This document shows, piece after piece, positions 62,483 through 64,000 of a DNA stretch of 64,000 nt. Where the stretch lies: positions 806,001-870,000 of the forward strand of contig JAENZD010000001.1 of assembly GCA_016841445.1 (NCBI GenBank), written 5' to 3'. The position numbers and the translations under genes were made by a program. Within the stretch, counting starts at the first letter, position 1; each line of letters opens with the position of its first letter. Origin of the DNA: Anaerolineaceae bacterium. Lineage in GTDB: Bacteria > Chloroflexota > Anaerolineae > Anaerolineales > Anaerolineaceae. The notes beneath the pieces are model-generated. The model was not told the DNA's origin. It worked only from the letters and a program-made list of their open reading frames with translations, and did no database searches.

Positions 62483-63190
62483 ACCCTTTAGGGGGTTGAG
62501 GGCGGAACGCCCGAAACAGAAAACCACCGGCTAAGCCGGTGGAAGCCAAAGGCTTATAGAAAAGAAATCACTCCGGTAAAATGGCAGAAGTTCAAGCCGC
62601 CACAAAACGAGGAGTGATTTCAATGGTAAAGAGTTTAGCACACACGAAGTGGATGTGTAAGTATGACATCGTATTTACGCCGAAATATCGACGGAAGATA
62701 GTTTACAACAAGTACAAAGAGAGAATAGTAGAGATAATAAGGGATCTGTGTAAATGGAAAGGGGTAGAGATTATAGAGGGGACAGCAATGGTGGACCACA
62801 TCCATTTGCTGGTATCAATCCCACCGAAGTACAGTATCTCGAGTATCATGGGGTACCTAAAAGGGAAAAGCGCCCTAATGATATTTGATAGGCATGCGAA
62901 CCTGAAGTACAAGTATGGGAATCGGCATTTCTGGTCTAGAGGATACTACGTAAGCACGGTGGGATTGAATGAAGCGACGATAGCGAAGTATGTAAGAGAG
63001 CAAGAGAAACATGATCAGATGATGGATAAGATCACAACGAAAGAGATAGAAGACCCCTTTAGGGGTAGCTAAGTCATCGTTGCACCAGGCTTGAACAAAG
63101 TGAAAGCAGCACCTTGAGGTGCCGCAAGCAACAGACCCTTATAGGGTCAGGTCAAGCCACCCGCTATGCGGGTGGTCTTGACTTCTGAGA
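62483..63190 (+). mobile_element. IS200/IS605-family insertion element with tnpA only
   Basis: The element contains one Y1-transposase gene and imperfect-palindrome ends typical of this family. The left end has hairpins GGGCG-GAA-CGCCC (62500-62512) and CCACCGGC-TAA-GCCGGTGG (62524-62542); the right end has GACCCTTATAGGGTC (63134-63148) and CCACCCGC-TAT-GCGGGTGG (63157-63175). The left and right subterminal hairpins have equal stem and loop lengths. Exact ends cannot be fixed without related copies. No tnpB is present. Confidence 0.82.
62623..63072 (+). CDS. tnpA: IS200/IS605 transposase TnpA (Y1 HUH)
   Basis: Start at the ATG at 62623 (149 residues), the normal length and beginning (SLAHTKWMCKYDIVFTPKYRRK); the frame extends 14 codons further upstream into the left end. 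The HUH motif is His59-Ile-His61 (VDHIHLLVSIPPK) and the nucleophile is Tyr123 (AKYVREQEKHD). The protein acts on single-stranded DNA by recognising the hairpins at the element ends. All catalytic residues are present, so the copy may be active. Confidence 0.93.
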   Translation: MVKSLAHTKWMCKYDIVFTPKYRRKIVYNKYKERIVEIIRDLCKWKGVEIIEGTAMVDHIHLLVSIPPKYSISSIMGYLKGKSALMIFDRHANLKYKYGNRHFWSRGYYVSTVGLNEATIAKYVREQEKHDQMMDKITTKEIEDPFRGS

Positions 63191-63300
63191 ATATTATCAA
63201 ACAAATCCTTAGAATTAATCGTTTATAATTCTTTTAAATTCATTTATTGTGTTTTGCTCTATATAGCATTAAAAACCAAAACATTTTTGAGGGGCAAAAG

Positions 63301-64000
63301 ATGAAAGACTGGAAGCAATCAATAGGAACATTACTTATTGTTCTATTGAGTACTGGCTTATTCTCGACGGCAATTAACCTCTTTCAGAGAAAATCAATCG
63401 AAAATAAATTCTCTGAAACTTTGCAGGTGTATGAACAAATTGCAAATGATGTTACCGATATTGCTTTAACCAATAACAGCATACCGACATCGACAAATAC
63501 AATTACACCCACCTTCACATCAACCATTACTTTAACTCCTTCTTTCACATTTACACCCACAAAAACAAATATACCTACCAGGACAAATACATCAACCATT
63601 ACATTTACCCCAACAATTACATTCACGCCTTCCATGACAGTTACCCCATCAAAGACTCCTACTCTAACGCCTACACTACGCGGCGGTGAGGAGACAGGAT
63701 GTATACCCAACCACACACGACAGCAAGCAGTAGTGACCAACATTATTGATGGAGATACACTTGAAGTAAGAATGGATGGGGAGATTTTTAGAGTGAGGTT
63801 GATTGGTGTTGATTCTGCCGATGCTGGCGATGATTTTTATGATGCTGCTAAATATGCATTGTCAGTTTATGCACCCATAGGCAGTGTTATTACATTGATC
63901 AAAGATGTATCAAATACTGATCAATATGATAGATTATTACGATATATTATTTCTGGATATTACTTTGTAAATTATAAAATGGTGGTTAATGGATACGCAA
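63301..64000 (+). CDS. Membrane-anchored thermonuclease-like (SNase) protein, 3'-truncated by window edge
   Basis: The frame runs from the ATG at 63301 (GAGGGG upstream) to the end of the window, at least 233 residues. One N-terminal hydrophobic segment (SIGTLLIVLLSTGLFSTAI) is followed by a helical stretch, then a Thr/Pro-rich linker of about 60 residues (repeats like TPTFTST, TPTKT, TPTLT), and an SNase fold starting VVTNIIDGDTLEVRMDG with VRLIGVDSAD and the later QYDRLLRYI. The Arg in VRLIGVD and Asp in DGDT fit the nuclease active site. An anchored extracellular nuclease is likely. Confidence 0.85.
   Translation, partial: MKDWKQSIGTLLIVLLSTGLFSTAINLFQRKSIENKFSETLQVYEQIANDVTDIALTNNSIPTSTNTITPTFTSTITLTPSFTFTPTKTNIPTRTNTSTITFTPTITFTPSMTVTPSKTPTLTPTLRGGEETGCIPNHTRQQAVVTNIIDGDTLEVRMDGEIFRVRLIGVDSADAGDDFYDAAKYALSVYAPIGSVITLIKDVSNTDQYDRLLRYIISGYYFVNYKMVVNGYA

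Noticed and set aside
63384-63743. Minus-strand frame rich in Val and Gly
   Set aside because: It is the antisense of the Thr/Pro-rich stalk of the nuclease gene; the valine repeats are the complement of the ACA/ACC codons.

Overview
The window looks like a moderately AT-rich bacterial chromosome, most likely a Chloroflexota (Anaerolineae-like) organism. The indications are indirect: many CUT2-type sugar ABC transporters with lipoprotein binding proteins, acidic or Thr/Pro-rich linkers behind secretion signals, and a secreted beta-helix protein ending in a short hydrophobic FVPLLL tail. No rRNA or other taxonomic marker is present, so this assignment is an inference.

About 1-39.4 kb is a dense carbohydrate and hydroxy-acid catabolic region. 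Block A (1-13.1 kb): a partial TIM-barrel isomerase; a tightly overlapping seven-gene minus-strand operon (GntR/UTRA regulator, PfkB kinase, Gfo/Idh/MocA dehydrogenase, split transketolase, SAF-domain NAD oxidoreductase, TIM-barrel isomerase); and, divergently, a CUT2 transporter (binding protein, double ATPase, two permeases). The intergenic region holds two perfect sigma-70 promoters, each followed by a TGTA..TACA dyad. Block B (13.2-30.9 kb): VOC protein, DegT-type aminotransferase, PIG-L deacetylase, a CUT2 transporter with one permease gene, AEC transporter, a fumarase/tartrate-dehydratase-like pair with DUF4387 and AtuA-family proteins, a second PIG-L, a GntR regulator, an SDR, and two pentulose-5-phosphate epimerases. 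Block C (31-39.4 kb): two tandem PIG-L genes, a third CUT2 transporter closely resembling that of block B, an aldo/keto reductase and an FGGY kinase. Two divergent promoter regions (16.40-16.56 and 27.30-27.46 kb) share the same architecture and the same 15-bp operator, which suggests that blocks B and C form one regulon. The most interesting proposal is that four PIG-L deacetylases, a DegT aminotransferase and several sugar dehydrogenases form an uncharacterised pathway for uptake and breakdown of N-acylated amino-sugar or aminocyclitol compounds, draining into pentulose phosphates.

About 40.1-42.4 kb encodes a large secreted beta-helix/Ig-like protein.

About 42.6-64 kb is a mobile or defence island: 60-bp tandem repeats fused to a tRNA-Gly-like 3' end, two tyrosine recombinases, a paralogous pair of unknown genes with duplicated terminators, a ParB/MT-A70 methyltransferase, a phage-type replication protein, a phage AAA ATPase remnant, a GC-rich broken hsdM, and an intact type I restriction-modification operon ordered hsdR-hsdS-(PrrC-like ATPase)-hsdM plus a small unknown gene. 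An IS200/IS605-type element lies just beyond the operon terminator. The window ends inside a nuclease gene with a membrane anchor and a Thr/Pro-rich linker.
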